A DNA stretch of 64,000 nt from Streptosporangium nondiastaticum (GCF_003011965.1 NZ_PXWG01000020.1:1-64000); one strand, 5' to 3'. Shown: positions 46,829-58,847, numbered from the stretch's first letter. Notes: a model not told the origin generated them from the letters alone. Numbers and translations: made by a program.

Positions 46829-47272
46829 GTGTCCGGTGGAGAGGTGGCCGGGATCCTCGTGGCCGTCTTCTGGGCCATTCTCGTGTCTTTCATCGCCCTG
46901 GTGCTGGTGCGGCTCGCGCAGACGCTCAAGGCGGCCACCAAGCTGGTCGCCGACGTCACCGAGCAGGCCGTGCCGCTCCTCGCCGACGCCTCGGCGACCG
47001 TCCGTTCCGCGAACAGCCAGCTCGCCCGCGTCGACTCGATCGCCGCGGACGTCCAGGAGGTCACGGCGAACGCCTCGGCGCTCTCCTCGACCGTCTCCTC
47101 CGCCTTCGGCGGCCCGCTGGTCAAGGTCGCGGCCTTCGGCTACGGCGTCCGCCGGGCGATGGGCCGCAAGGCCGCTCCCGAGCCGAAGGGCTCCGTCTTC
47201 GTCGGCAAGGCCGTCGGCAGCCCCCTGCCGTCCGCCCGCGCCGGCCGCCGCCGCACCCGTGGGAAGGGTTGA
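46829..47272 (+). CDS. DUF948 family membrane protein
   Basis: 147-aa protein: an N-terminal span (VAGILVAVFWAILVSFIALVLV), a long amphipathic helical region (TLKAATKLVADVTEQAVPLL...) typical of DUF948, and a basic C-terminus. Function unknown. GTG at 46829. It heads a conserved actinobacterial block with the DUF6167 gene and alaS (8 bp to the next gene). Confidence 0.85.
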   Translation: MSGGEVAGILVAVFWAILVSFIALVLVRLAQTLKAATKLVADVTEQAVPLLADASATVRSANSQLARVDSIAADVQEVTANASALSSTVSSAFGGPLVKVAAFGYGVRRAMGRKAAPEPKGSVFVGKAVGSPLPSARAGRRRTRGKG

Positions 47273-47280
47273 CCCCAGGA

Positions 47281-47610
47281 ATGTTCCGCCGCACCTTCTG
47301 GTTCACGACCGGTGTAGCAGCCGGTGTCTGGGCCACCACCAAGGTCAACCGGAAGCTCGCCAAGCTCACCCCGGAGAGCCTGGCCCTGCAGGCCGCGGAC
47401 CGCGCGGTCATCGCCGGGCGCAAGGTCAAGCTCTTCGCGCTGGACGTCCGTGACGGCATGGCGCACCGGGAAGCGGCGCTCAAGGACGCGCTCGGCCTCA
47501 CGGCCGCGCCGCCCGCCCCCGAGCACCGCGCGCTCCCCGGGCAGCGCCATCTCGTCGCGATCGACCCGCAGCACACCTACCACTCGTTCACCCGGAAAGA
47601 GGACCACTGA
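47281..47610 (+). CDS. DUF6167-like small protein
   Basis: 109-aa protein with an N-terminal hydrophobic segment ([19 protein letters not shown]), then a basic helical region and a His/Gln-rich tail. Found before alaS in streptomycetes; function unknown. ATG at 47281 with CCAGGA upstream; the TGA overlaps the alaS ATG by one base. Confidence 0.82.
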   Translation: MFRRTFWFTTGVAAGVWATTKVNRKLAKLTPESLALQAADRAVIAGRKVKLFALDVRDGMAHREAALKDALGLTAAPPAPEHRALPGQRHLVAIDPQHTYHSFTRKEDH

Positions 47611-50279
47611 TGGAGTCGGCTGAAATCCGCAGGCGCTGGCTGCGCTTCTTCGAGGAGCGTGGGCACACCGTCGTGCCGTCGGCGTCGCTCATCGCGGACG
47701 ACCCGACCCTGCTCCTGGTCCCCGCGGGCATGGTCCCCTTCAAGCCGTACTTCCTCGGCGAGGTCAAGCCGCCCTTCACGCGCGCCACCAGCGTGCAGAA
47801 GTGCGTCCGCACGCCGGACATCGAGGAGGTCGGCAAGACCACCCGCCACGGCACGTTCTTCCAGATGTGCGGCAACTTCTCCTTCGGCGACTACTTCAAG
47901 GAAGGCGCCATCAAGCTCGCCTGGGAGCTGCTCACGACTCCCGTGGCGGACGGCGGCTACGGCCTGGAGCCGGAGAAGCTGTGGATCACCGTCTACCTCG
48001 AGGACGACGAGGCCGAGCGCATCTGGCGTGACGTCGTCGGCGTGCCCGCCGAGCGGATCCAGCGCCTGGGCAAGAAGGACAACTACTGGTCCATGGGCGT
48101 TCCCGGCCCGTGCGGCCCCTGCTCCGAGATCAACTACGACCGGGGCCCGGAGTTCGGCGCCGAGGGCGGCCCGGCCGTCAACGACGAGCGCTACGTGGAG
48201 ATCTGGAACCTGGTCTTCATGCAGTACGAGCGCGGTGCCGGCGACGGCAAGGAGGACTTCCCGATCCTCGGGGAGCTGCCGTCGAAGAACATCGACACCG
48301 GTCTCGGCCTCGAGCGCCTCGCCATGATCCTGCAGGGCGTGCAGAACATGTACGAGACCGACACCCTGCGCGTCGTCATGGACAAGGCCACCGAGCTCAC
48401 GGGCGTCCGCTACGGCGCCGCCCGCGACACCGACGTCTCGCTGCGCGTGGTCGCCGACCACATGCGCACGTCCACGATGCTCATCGGTGACGGCGTCACC
48501 CCGGGCAACGAGGGCCGCGGCTACGTCCTGCGCCGCATCATGCGCCGCGCCATCCGCAACATGCGCCTGATGGGCGCCACCGGCCCCGTCGTGGCCGAGC
48601 TGCTCGACGTCGTCATCAAGACGATGGGTCAGCAGTACCCGGAGCTGGAGACCGACCGCAAGCGCATCGAGACGGTCGCCCTCGCCGAGGAGGCCGCCTT
48701 CCTCAAGACGCTGAAGGCCGGCACCAACATCCTCGACACCGCCGTCACGGAGACCAAGGCCGCCGGCGGCAAGGTCCTGGCCGGCGACAAGGCGTTCCTG
48801 CTCCACGACACCTGGGGCTTCCCGATCGACCTCACCCTGGAGATGGCCGCCGAGCAGGGCCTCTCCGTGGACGAGGACGGCTTCCGCCGCCTGATGAAGG
48901 AGCAGCGGGAGCGCGCCAAGGCCGACGCCAAGGCCAAGAAGACCGGCCACGCCGACCTGTCCGCGTACCGCGAGGTCGCCGACGCCTCCGGCGAGACCGA
49001 CTTCACCGGCTACACCCTCACCGAGAACGAGTCCACGATCGTGGGCCTCCTCGTCGACGGCCTGCCCTCGCCGGCCGCCACCGAGGGCGACGAGGTCGAG
49101 GTCGTCCTGGACCGCACCCCGTTCTACGCCGAGGGCGGCGGCCAGCTCGCCGACACCGGCCGCATCAGGCTCGACACCGGTGCCGTGATCGAGGTCCGCG
49201 ACGTGCAGAAGCCCGTCCCGGGCGTGCACGTGCACAAGGGCGTCGTCCAGGTCGGCGAGGTCACCGTGGGCGCCTCCGCCTACGCCTCGATCGACGTCAA
49301 GCGCCGCCGCGCCATCGCCCGCGCCCACTCGGCCACCCACCTCACCCACCAGGCCCTGCGCGACGCGCTCGGCCCGACGGCCGCCCAGGCCGGCTCGGAG
49401 AACTCGCCGGGCCGCTTCCGCTTCGACTTCGGCTCGCCGGCCGCCGTTCCCGGCACCGTGCTGACCGACGTCGAGCAGCGCATCAACGAGGTCCTCTCCC
49501 GGGAGCTCGAGGTGCAGGCCGAGATCATGAGCCTGGACGAGGCCAAGAAGTCCGGCGCCATCGCCGAGTTCGGCGAGAAGTACGGCGAGCGCGTGCGCGT
49601 CGTCACCATCGGCGACTTCTCCAAGGAGCTGTGCGGCGGCACGCACGTCGCCAACACCGCCCAGCTGGGTCTGGTGAAGCTGCTGGGCGAGTCGTCCATC
49701 GGCTCGGGCGTGCGCCGTGTCGAGGCCCTCGTGGGCGTCGACGCCTACAACTTCCTGGCCAAGGAGCACACGGTCGTCGCCCAGCTCCAGGAGCTCGTCA
49801 AGGGCCGCCCGGAGGAGCTGCCGGAGAAGATCTCCGGGATGCTCGCCAAGCTCAAGGACGCCGAGAAGGAGATCGAGCGCTTCCGCGCCGAGAAGGTCCT
49901 GCAGGCCGCCGCGGGCCTGGCCGAGGGCGCCAAGGACGTGCACGGCACGGCCCTGGTCACCGGCCGCGTCCCGGACGGCACCGGCGCCGACGACCTGCGC
50001 AAGCTCGTCCTCGACGTGCGCGGCCGCATCACCGGTGGCCGCCCGGCCGTCGTGGCCCTGTTCACCGTGGCCAATGGCCGCCCGCTGACGGTCATCGCCA
50101 CCAACGAGGCCGCCCGCGAGCGCGGTCTCAAGGCCGGCGACCTGGTCCGTACGGCCGCCAAGACCCTCGGCGGCGGCGGTGGCGGCAAGCCGGACGTCGC
50201 CCAGGGCGGCGGCCAGAACCCCGAGGCCGTCGACGAGGCCATGGCCGCCGTCGAGCGCCTCGTGGCCGAGGCGGCCTGA
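47610..50279 (+). CDS. alaS: Alanyl-tRNA synthetase
   Basis: 889-aa class II synthetase. The N-terminal catalytic domain ([22 protein letters not shown]; motif 2 [34 protein letters not shown]) is followed by the tRNA-recognition and editing domains. The editing-site zinc ligands are HSATHLTH (about residue 572) and CGGTH (about 675). The C-terminal domain includes the Gly-rich [15 protein letters not shown] loop. Coupled to the upstream small gene by TGATG. ruvX follows 5 bp downstream. Confidence 0.97.
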   Translation: MESAEIRRRWLRFFEERGHTVVPSASLIADDPTLLLVPAGMVPFKPYFLGEVKPPFTRATSVQKCVRTPDIEEVGKTTRHGTFFQMCGNFSFGDYFKEGAIKLAWELLTTPVADGGYGLEPEKLWITVYLEDDEAERIWRDVVGVPAERIQRLGKKDNYWSMGVPGPCGPCSEINYDRGPEFGAEGGPAVNDERYVEIWNLVFMQYERGAGDGKEDFPILGELPSKNIDTGLGLERLAMILQGVQNMYETDTLRVVMDKATELTGVRYGAARDTDVSLRVVADHMRTSTMLIGDGVTPGNEGRGYVLRRIMRRAIRNMRLMGATGPVVAELLDVVIKTMGQQYPELETDRKRIETVALAEEAAFLKTLKAGTNILDTAVTETKAAGGKVLAGDKAFLLHDTWGFPIDLTLEMAAEQGLSVDEDGFRRLMKEQRERAKADAKAKKTGHADLSAYREVADASGETDFTGYTLTENESTIVGLLVDGLPSPAATEGDEVEVVLDRTPFYAEGGGQLADTGRIRLDTGAVIEVRDVQKPVPGVHVHKGVVQVGEVTVGASAYASIDVKRRRAIARAHSATHLTHQALRDALGPTAAQAGSENSPGRFRFDFGSPAAVPGTVLTDVEQRINEVLSRELEVQAEIMSLDEAKKSGAIAEFGEKYGERVRVVTIGDFSKELCGGTHVANTAQLGLVKLLGESSIGSGVRRVEALVGVDAYNFLAKEHTVVAQLQELVKGRPEELPEKISGMLAKLKDAEKEIERFRAEKVLQAAAGLAEGAKDVHGTALVTGRVPDGTGADDLRKLVLDVRGRITGGRPAVVALFTVANGRPLTVIATNEAARERGLKAGDLVRTAAKTLGGGGGGKPDVAQGGGQNPEAVDEAMAAVERLVAEAA

Positions 50280-50284
50280 TCCCC

Positions 50285-50749
50285 GTGCGCCGAGGAAGAC
50301 GCATCTCCGTCGACGTCGGGGACGCCCGGATCGGGGTCGCCTCGTGCGACCCCGACGGGATCCTCGCCACTCCGGTGGAGACGGTGCCCGGCCGTGACAT
50401 CCCCAAGGCCCACAAGCGGCTCGTGGAGATCGTCGCGGAGTACGAGCCGATCGAGGTCGTCGTCGGCCTGCCCCGTTCCCTCAAAGGAGGGGAGGGGCCG
50501 GCCGCGGCCAAGGTCCGCACCTTCGCCAAGGAGATGGCCCGCCGCGTGGCGCCCGTCCCGGTGCGCCTCGTCGACGAGCGCATGACGACGGTCACGGCGA
50601 CGCAGGGGCTGCGCGCCTCGGGCGTCAGCTCCAAGAAGGGCCGGTCCGTGGTGGACCAGGCGGCCGCGGTCGTCATCCTGCAGAACGCCCTGGAGACCGA
50701 GAAGGTCTCCGGGAGGCCCCCGGGCGAGACCGTCGAAGTGGTCATCTGA
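50285..50749 (+). CDS. ruvX: RuvX/YqgF family RNase H-fold nuclease
   Basis: 154-aa protein. ISVDVGDARIGVA carries the first catalytic Asp, VVVGLPRSLKGGEGPAA and VRLVDERMTTVTA the others. Thought to process pre-16S rRNA (YqgF) or junctions. GTG at 50285 gives the family N-terminus, five bases after alaS. Confidence 0.92.
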   Translation: MRRGRRISVDVGDARIGVASCDPDGILATPVETVPGRDIPKAHKRLVEIVAEYEPIEVVVGLPRSLKGGEGPAAAKVRTFAKEMARRVAPVPVRLVDERMTTVTATQGLRASGVSSKKGRSVVDQAAAVVILQNALETEKVSGRPPGETVEVVI

Positions 50750-50881
50750 TCGCAGTACGGTAACGTTCCGCGCTGAACACATGGCAGCCGCCCGGCTGAC
50801 GTCTCCGACGACGGCCGGGCGACTGGGAACCGCGCTCCTCGGAGCGCCCACCTGCTGCCGCTGCGCGGCTCTAGGGGATCG

Positions 50882-52525
50882 ATGACTGAGTACGGCCGGG
50901 GCTCCGGCTCCCAACCGTGGCATCCTGACGACCCGCTGTACGGGGACCAGGGCTACAGCGGACAGCAGCAGCATCCGCAGCAGTCGCAGCAGGCCCCGTA
51001 CGGTCACGGCCAGCAGCAGTACTGGGACCCGTCGCAGTCGCAGGGGGGTCAGCAGCAGTACGTGCAGCCGGGCGGTGGCACGTACGGCGGCGGGCAGGCC
51101 GACTACTACGGCACGCCCGACGGCTACCAGCAGCCGCAGCACCCCCAGCAGCCGCACGGGCAGCAGCCGCAGGCTCAGCAGGGCCACCAGGAGGCCCAGC
51201 AGCTGCATCAGGCGCAACAGCAGGCCCAGCAGCAGGCGCAGCAGCAACAGCACCCGGAGCACCCGGCGCCGTACCAGTCGCAGCAGGAGTGGTCCGAGCC
51301 CGACGACGAGAAGATCTCCCTCTTCGACGACCTGCCTCCCGCCACGGACCGCCCCGGCGAGCGCGCCGGCGAGCCCGGGGACGACAGGGACGACGAGGAC
51401 GACGAGCCGCGCGAGGAGCGGTCCCGCGGCCGGCGCGGCGGCAAGAAGCCCAAGAAGAACAAGCGCCGCAGCGGCACCGCCTGCCTCGTGGTCGCCGTGG
51501 TGCTCCTCGGCGTCGTCGGCGGTGGCGGCTACCTCGCCTACGACTACTGGGAGACCCACTTCGGCGCGGCTCCCGACTACGAGGGCCAGGGCAGCGGCCA
51601 GGTCCAGGTCGAGATCCCCAAGGGGGCCAGCCTGACCGAGATGGGCAAGGTCCTGCAGGAGGCCGGGGTCGTCAAGAGCGTCGGCGCCTTCACCGACGCC
51701 GCGGCCAAGAAGGCCATCCAGCCGGGCACGTACACCCTGCACAAGGAGATGTCCGGCGCGGCGGCGGTCGAGATGATGACCAACGCGGGCAACTTCCTGA
51801 CGATCAGCGAGGGCCAGCGGGCCGGGCAGATCTACGCCGCGATCGACAAGAAGCTCGGCCTCGCCGAGGGCACCACCAAGGGCGCCGCCAAGAGCCAGGC
51901 GAAGAACCTCGGCCTGCCGGAGTGGGCGGGCACCGACCCCAACATCAAGGACCCGCTGGAGGGCTTCCTCTTCCCGTCGCAGTACAGCGCGGGCAAGGGC
52001 ACCAAGCCGGAGGAGATCCTCCGCCAGATGGTCGCCCGGGCCAAGGAGAACTACGCCAAGCAGGACCTGGAGGGCAAGGCCAAGGAGCTCGGCCTGAAGT
52101 CGCCGCTCCAGGTGATCACCGTGGCGAGCCTGGTCCAGGCCGAGGGCCGGTACAAGCACGACTTCGACAAGGTCTCGCGCGTCATCTACAACCGGCTCAA
52201 GCCGGACAACAAGGAGACGTACGGCCTCCTCGACTTCGACTCGACGGTCAACTACGCGAAGAACACGTCGACGCTCGACACCGGCGCGGTCAGCGACCTG
52301 CGGCAGTTCAAGGACCCGTACAACACGTACAAGATCAAGGGACTGCCCCCCGGCCCGATCGACAACCCCGGCATGGAAGCGCTGAAGTCGGCGCTGGCTC
52401 CGGCGCCCGGTCCCTGGTACTACTTCGTCTCGATCAACGAGAACGAGACGTTGTTCGCGGTGACCAACGAAGAGCACAACAAGAACCGCGAGCGGTACAA
52501 CAAGGAACACAAGAAGGGCGCGTAG
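50882..52525 (+). CDS. mltG: Endolytic murein transglycosylase MltG
   Basis: 547-aa membrane-anchored enzyme that cuts nascent glycan strands. About 140 N-terminal cytoplasmic residues are Gln/Pro/Gly/Tyr-rich (many QQ and HPQQ runs), followed by an acidic and then basic stretch. One span (GTACLVVAVVLLGVVGGGGYLAY, about 197-219), a LysM-like domain (VEIPKGASLTEMGKVLQEAGVV) and the YceG domain with VASLVQAEGRY (catalytic Glu) and NTYKIKGLPPGPIDNPG complete it. ATG at 50882 with AGGGG upstream. The TAG overlaps aroE by one base. Confidence 0.93.
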   Translation: MTEYGRGSGSQPWHPDDPLYGDQGYSGQQQHPQQSQQAPYGHGQQQYWDPSQSQGGQQQYVQPGGGTYGGGQADYYGTPDGYQQPQHPQQPHGQQPQAQQGHQEAQQLHQAQQQAQQQAQQQQHPEHPAPYQSQQEWSEPDDEKISLFDDLPPATDRPGERAGEPGDDRDDEDDEPREERSRGRRGGKKPKKNKRRSGTACLVVAVVLLGVVGGGGYLAYDYWETHFGAAPDYEGQGSGQVQVEIPKGASLTEMGKVLQEAGVVKSVGAFTDAAAKKAIQPGTYTLHKEMSGAAAVEMMTNAGNFLTISEGQRAGQIYAAIDKKLGLAEGTTKGAAKSQAKNLGLPEWAGTDPNIKDPLEGFLFPSQYSAGKGTKPEEILRQMVARAKENYAKQDLEGKAKELGLKSPLQVITVASLVQAEGRYKHDFDKVSRVIYNRLKPDNKETYGLLDFDSTVNYAKNTSTLDTGAVSDLRQFKDPYNTYKIKGLPPGPIDNPGMEALKSALAPAPGPWYYFVSINENETLFAVTNEEHNKNRERYNKEHKKGA

Positions 52526-53355
52526 TGACGCAACGGCACCGCGCGGCGGTCCTCGGTTCCCCGATCGCCCACTCGCTCTCCCCGGTCCTGCACCGCGCCG
52601 CGTACGCGGAGCTGGGCCTGGGGGAGTGGACGTACGACCGCTTCGAGGTGGACGAGGCCGCGCTGCCGGCCTTCCTCGACGGGCTGGACGGCAGCTGGGC
52701 CGGGCTGTCCCTGACCATGCCGCTCAAGCGGGCGGTGATCCCGCTGCTGGACGAGGTCAGCGGCACGGCCGCCGCGGTCGAGGCCGTCAACACCGTCGTG
52801 TTCACGGAGGACGGCCGCCGCCTCGGCGACAACACGGACATCCCCGGCATCGCCGCGGCCCTGCGCGAGTGCGGCGTGACCCGCACCGCCTCCGCCGCCG
52901 TGCTGGGCGCGGGCGCCACGGCTTCCTCCGCGCTCGCCGCCCTGGCCGGGATCTGCACGGGCGAGGTCACCGTGTACGTGCGCAGCGAGGCCCGCGCGGC
53001 CGAGATGCGCGAGTGGGGCGAGCGGCTCGGTGTGGCCGTCCGCACCGAGGACTGGGCCCGCGCCGCCGAGGCCCTCACCGCTCCGCTGGTCGTGGCCACC
53101 ACCCCGGCGGGGGCCGCCGACGCCCTCGCGGAGGCCGTCCCGGACCGTCCCGGCGCCCTCTTCGACGTCCTCTACGAGCCGTGGCCGACGCCCCTGGCAG
53201 CGGCGTGGTCCGCGCGCGGCGGCACCGTCCTCGGCGGCCTGGACCTCCTCGTCCACCAGGCGGTCCTCCAGGTCGAGCGGATGACCGGATGCGCGAAGGC
53301 GCCGCTGGCCGCGATGCGCGCGGCGGGCGAGGCGGCCCTCGCCGCCCGCGCCTGA
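52525..53355 (+). CDS. aroE: Shikimate dehydrogenase
   Basis: 276-aa NADP-dependent enzyme of the shikimate pathway. The substrate site GSPIAHSLSPVLHRAAY, the catalytic lysine in LTMPLKRAVIPLL, NTDIPG and the GAGATASSALAAL dinucleotide loop are visible. GTG overlaps the mltG stop, an unusual but conserved actinobacterial coupling of wall and aromatic synthesis genes. Confidence 0.94.
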   Translation: MTQRHRAAVLGSPIAHSLSPVLHRAAYAELGLGEWTYDRFEVDEAALPAFLDGLDGSWAGLSLTMPLKRAVIPLLDEVSGTAAAVEAVNTVVFTEDGRRLGDNTDIPGIAAALRECGVTRTASAAVLGAGATASSALAALAGICTGEVTVYVRSEARAAEMREWGERLGVAVRTEDWARAAEALTAPLVVATTPAGAADALAEAVPDRPGALFDVLYEPWPTPLAAAWSARGGTVLGGLDLLVHQAVLQVERMTGCAKAPLAAMRAAGEAALAARA

Positions 53356-53515
53356 CGGGACCCGTCCGGCCGACCACGACGTGACTCACTCCGTTCCACA
53401 ACGCGGACCGGAGGGCGGCCCGGACCGTCCGGCATGGGAGGATCAGAAGCGGCGGGCCGGGGCCGCGCACCCGGGCGCCGCACGATCTTGAGGCGCGCGA
53501 GCAAGAGGAGTCCCG

Positions 53516-54696
53516 TTGAGCAGGTTGCGCTGGCTGACTGCCGGTGAGTCGCATGGTCCGGCACTCGTGGCGACGCTGGAGGGCCTGCCCGCCGGTGTCC
53601 CGGTCACCACGGACATGGTGGCGGACCACCTGGCCCGCCGGCGGCTCGGCTACGGCCGCGGCGCGCGCATGAAGTTCGAGCGGGACGAGGTCACCTTCCT
53701 CGGCGGCGTGCGCCACGGTCTGACGATGGGCTCCCCGGTCGCGGTCATGGTGGGCAACACCGAGTGGCCCAAGTGGGAGAAGGTCATGGCGGCCGACCCG
53801 GTGGACCCGGAGGAGCTGGCGTCGATGGCGCGCAACGCGCCGCTGACCCGCCCCCGCCCCGGCCACGCCGACCTCGCGGGCATGCAGAAGTACGGGATCG
53901 ACGAGGCCCGCCCGATCCTGGAGCGCGCCTCCGCGCGCGAGACCGCCGCCCGCGTCGCCCTCGGCGCCGTCGCCCGCTCCTACCTGAAGGAGACCACGGG
54001 CATCGAGATCGTCTCGCACGTCATCGAGCTGGCCGCGGCCAAGGCGCCGCTCGGCGTCTACCCCAAGCCCTCGGACGTGGAGAAGCTCGACGCGGACCCG
54101 GTCCGCTGCCTGGACGAGGCGGCCAGCAAGGCGATGGTCGCCGAGATCGACCAGGCCCACAAGGACGGCGACACGCTCGGCGGCGTCGTCGAGGTCCTGG
54201 CCTACGGCGTCCCCGTCGGCCTGGGCTCGCACGTGCACTGGGACCGCCGCCTGGACGCCCGCCTCGCCGCCGCCCTGATGGGCATTCAGGCGATCAAGGG
54301 CGTCGAGGTCGGCGACGGCTTCGAGCTGGCCCGGGTGCCCGGCTCGAAGGCCCACGACGAGATCGTCTCCACCGAGGACGGCATCCGCCGCACCTCCGGC
54401 CGCTCCGGCGGCACCGAGGGCGGTCTGTCCACGGGCGAGCTGCTGCGCGTCCGCGCCGCCATGAAGCCGATCGCCACCGTGCCGCGCGCCCTGCGCACGG
54501 TCGACGTGACCACCGGCGAGGCCGCCCAGGCCCACCACCAGCGCTCCGACGTCTGCGCGGTCCCGGCCGCCGGCATCGTCGCCGAGGCGATGGTCGCCCT
54601 GGTGCTCGCCGACGCGGTGGCGGAGAAGTTCGGCGGCGACAACGTCGCCGAGACCCGCCGCAACGTCCAGGGCTACCTCGAGAACCTGGCCATCAA

Positions 54697-54700
<4 letters not shown>
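53516..54700 (+). CDS. aroC: Chorismate synthase
   Basis: 394-aa FMN-dependent enzyme for the last step of chorismate synthesis. [44 protein letters not shown] and [14 protein letters not shown] are signatures; the C-terminal [18 protein letters not shown] is also present. TTG start at 53516 is supported by AGAGGAG at 53504-53510. Begins the aroC-aroK-aroB-aroQ run. Confidence 0.97.
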
Positions 54701-56341
<1,641 letters not shown>

Positions 56342-56346
56342 CCGCC

Positions 56347-56796
56347 ATGACGGAACAGCCGCGGAAGGTCCTGGTCCTCAACGGCCCCAACCTGGGCCGG
56401 CTCGGCTCCCGCGAGCCGGACGTCTACGGCTCGACGTCCTACAAGGGCCTCGTTGCGGAGTGCACCCGGCTCGGCGCGGAGCTCGGCTTCGCCGTCGACG
56501 TGCGCGAGACCAACGACGAGGGCGAGATGGTCCGCTGGCTCCACGAGGCGGCCGACGGCGCCCTCCCGGTCGTCATCAACCCCGGTGCGTTCACGCACTA
56601 CTCGTACGCCATGCGCGACGCGGCCGCCCAGCGCACCGCGCCGCTCGTCGAGGTGCACATCTCCAACCCGTACGCGCGCGAGGAGTTCCGCCACACCTCC
56701 GTGATCGCGGCGGTCGCCAGCGGCACCGTCGCGGGCTTCGGCATCGGCTCCTACCGGCTCGCGCTGCGCGCCCTGGCCGAGGAACTCGCGGGCTGA
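56347..56796 (+). CDS. aroQ: Type II 3-dehydroquinate dehydratase
   Basis: 149-aa member of the dodecameric type II dehydroquinase family. [20 protein letters not shown] contains the flexible-loop Arg and catalytic Tyr, [17 protein letters not shown] the catalytic Asn/His region, and [19 protein letters not shown] the substrate loop. S. coelicolor also has a well-studied canonical enzyme (MPRSLANAPIMILNGPNLNLLG type) encoded elsewhere, so this one may be a second copy. ATG at 56347; GTG at 56338 overlapping the aroB stop (GTGA) is equally possible. Confidence 0.9.
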   Translation: MTEQPRKVLVLNGPNLGRLGSREPDVYGSTSYKGLVAECTRLGAELGFAVDVRETNDEGEMVRWLHEAADGALPVVINPGAFTHYSYAMRDAAAQRTAPLVEVHISNPYAREEFRHTSVIAAVASGTVAGFGIGSYRLALRALAEELAG

Positions 56797-56858
56797 CGTG
56801 CCCGTTGCCCCTGCGGGGGCGACGGGGCCGGGGCTCGGGTACTCTCCCGTCTGGCCGA

Positions 56859-56905
56859 CGCCCGGTGGCGTGAACTGAGGGCCCCTCAGCTCGCGCCACC
56901 GGGCG
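56859..56905 (+). promoter_or_regulatory. Structured 5' leader of P-loop gene
   Basis: A 12-bp stem (56859-56870 with 56894-56905) has an inner 7-bp stem CTGAGGG/CCCTCAG. TACTCT at 56840-56845 is a good -10, so the hairpin would be at the 5' end of the mRNA. It could alternatively terminate the aro operon. Confidence 0.45.
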
Positions 56906-56947
56906 CCCCCTGCCGCCCCGCGCCCTCACGAGACGGAGTGCCACCGC

Positions 56948-57658
56948 ATGCAGTACCCCGTCGGACCGCCGCTGCCGCCGGCCCACCCCCCGATGCCGGG
57001 TGCGCCCCCGCCGCCGGCCGACCCGACCGGTCACCTCATGGTCCCGCAGGGCGCGCCCGCGCCGTCGCCCGCGCCCGGCATGCCGCCGGCCGACCCCGCC
57101 CACGCCGCCGTCGCCGTGATCCTCATCGGCCCGGCCGGCGCCGGGAAGACGACCGTGGCCCGGCACTGGGCGGACACCCGCCGCGTGCCCACCGCCCACA
57201 TCAGCCTGGACGACGTCCGCGAGTGGGTGCGCTCGGGCTTCGCCGACCCCCGGTCCGGCTGGAACGACCACTCCGAAGCGCAGTACCGCCTCGCCCGCCG
57301 CACCTGCGGCTTCGCCGCCCGGAACTTCCTCGCCAACGGCATCTCCTGCATCCTCGACGACGCCGTCTTCCCCGACCGGCCCGCCGTCGGCCTCGGCGGC
57401 TGGAAGCGCCACGTGGGCCCCGGCCTGCTCCCCGTCGTCCTGCTGCCCGGGCTGGAGGTCGTCCTGGAGCGCAACGCCGAGCGCACGGGCAACCGCCGCC
57501 TCGGTGACGAGGAGGTCGCCCGGATCCACGGCCGGATGGCCGGGTGGTACGGCTCCGGCCTGCCGATCATCGACAACTCCCAGCAGGACGTCACCACCAC
57601 CGCCCGCCTCCTCGACGAGGTCGTCGCCCGCTCGCTGGCCAGCCCGCCCAGCTGGTGA
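56948..57658 (+). CDS. AAA-family P-loop ATPase/kinase with Pro-rich N-terminus
   Basis: 236-aa protein. The first about 50 residues are Pro/Ala-rich. Then VILIGPAGAGKTTVARHWADT (Walker A about residues 61-68) begins a small kinase-like P-loop domain resembling polynucleotide kinase/zeta-toxin-type ATPases: ISLDDVREWVRSGF and CILDDAVFPDRPAVGL follow, then VVLLPGLEVVLERNAERTGNRRLGDEEVARIHGRM. Substrate unknown. ATG at 56948 with GGAG 9 nt upstream. Confidence 0.83.
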   Translation: MQYPVGPPLPPAHPPMPGAPPPPADPTGHLMVPQGAPAPSPAPGMPPADPAHAAVAVILIGPAGAGKTTVARHWADTRRVPTAHISLDDVREWVRSGFADPRSGWNDHSEAQYRLARRTCGFAARNFLANGISCILDDAVFPDRPAVGLGGWKRHVGPGLLPVVLLPGLEVVLERNAERTGNRRLGDEEVARIHGRMAGWYGSGLPIIDNSQQDVTTTARLLDEVVARSLASPPSW

Positions 57659-57740
57659 CCGGCCCGGGCGCCCGGGCGCCGGTGCCCGGTCGGACGCGCT
57701 GGGACGGCCGCCCGCGGCACCCCGCCGTAGGCTCACAGAC

Positions 57741-58847
57741 ATGTCCGAGGTGTACGCGGCGCGCCGCGACCGGCTGCGCGAGCGCTGCCACGCGGCCGGG
57801 AGCGAGGCCGCCCTGGTCTCCGGGAACGCCAACGTCCGCTATCTGGCCGGCACGGCACCGGCCGGGGCGGCGCTGCTCGTCTGCCCCGGCCAGGACGTCC
57901 TGCTGTGCCCCTGCGACCCCTGCGGCGAAGCCGGCGGCCCGCGGGCCGCGGAGGACCTGCAGGTCCTCCTGCTGGCCGAGACGGACGGCGACCCGGCCGT
58001 CGCCGGGGCCGAGCGCGCCGCGGCCGCCGGAGCCGGCTCCCTCGCCGTCGAAGAGCACCACCTCACGGTCTCCCGCCACCGCGCCCTGCAGGCCGTGGCA
58101 CCCCGGCTGCGCCTGACGGACCTCGGCCCCGCCGTGGAGCAGCAGCGGCTGGTCAAGGACGACGAGGAGATCTCCTCCCTGCGGATCGCCGCGGAGATCG
58201 CCGACCAGGCCCTGGGGGAGCTCCTGGAGTCGATCCTGGTCGGGCGCACCGAGCGGCACCTGGCCCTGGAGCTGGAGCGCCGGCTGGTCGACCACGGCGC
58301 GACGGGCCCGGCGTTCCCCACGTCGGTCGGCACGGGCCCGAACTCGGGGCTGGCCGGGCACCTGCCGAGCGACCGCCGGGTGGAGGAGGGCGACTTCCTC
58401 AGCGTGTGCGTGGGCGCCGACTACCGCGGCTACCGCAGCGAGATCGGCCGCACCTTCGTGATCGGCACCAGCCCGGCGGACTGGCAGATCGAGCTCTACG
58501 ACCAGGTGTTCGCCGCCCAGCGGGCCGGCCGGGAGGCGCTCGCGCCGGGCACCCCGTACCGCGACGTGGACCGTGCCGCGCGCGTGGTGCTGGAGGCCGC
58601 GGGGCACGGCGAGCGGGTCGGACCGCGGATCGGACACGGCGTGGGGCTCGAAAACGACGAGGACCCTCGGCTGACACCTTCGGCAATGGGTAAACTGGAC
58701 GCTTGCGTGCCGGTCACCGTAGATCCGGGGGTACACCTCCCGGGCCGCGGCGGAGTCCGGATCGATGACACGCTCGTCGTCCGCCCCGAGGCGGACGACG
58801 GACCCGAGCTACTCACCATCACGACCAAAGAGCTGCTCGCGCTCTAG
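57741..58847 (+). CDS. pepQ: M24 (Xaa-Pro peptidase-fold) protein with altered metal ligands
   Basis: 368-aa protein with the two-domain aminopeptidase P/prolidase layout: N-terminal creatinase-like domain (about 1-135) and C-terminal pita-bread domain. Compared with the prolidase ligands Asp, Asp, His, Glu, Glu, it has C223 (VCVGA), E234 (SEIGRT), H299 (GHGVGL), D328 (VDPG) and D342 (RIDDT), so four of five positions differ. Peptidase activity is therefore uncertain, although the neighbourhood (aro genes - M24 - efp - nusB) matches the pepQ locus of other actinobacteria. ATG at 57741; TAGGCT at 57728-57733, 7 nt upstream, indicates leaderless expression. Confidence 0.88.
   Translation: MSEVYAARRDRLRERCHAAGSEAALVSGNANVRYLAGTAPAGAALLVCPGQDVLLCPCDPCGEAGGPRAAEDLQVLLLAETDGDPAVAGAERAAAAGAGSLAVEEHHLTVSRHRALQAVAPRLRLTDLGPAVEQQRLVKDDEEISSLRIAAEIADQALGELLESILVGRTERHLALELERRLVDHGATGPAFPTSVGTGPNSGLAGHLPSDRRVEEGDFLSVCVGADYRGYRSEIGRTFVIGTSPADWQIELYDQVFAAQRAGREALAPGTPYRDVDRAARVVLEAAGHGERVGPRIGHGVGLENDEDPRLTPSAMGKLDACVPVTVDPGVHLPGRGGVRIDDTLVVRPEADDGPELLTITTKELLAL

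Noticed and set aside
49745..52510. 921-codon minus-strand frame opposite alaS-ruvX-mltG
   Set aside because: Antisense shadow of GC-rich coding DNA (Leu/Val/Arg-rich, no domains); three well-supported genes occupy the plus strand.
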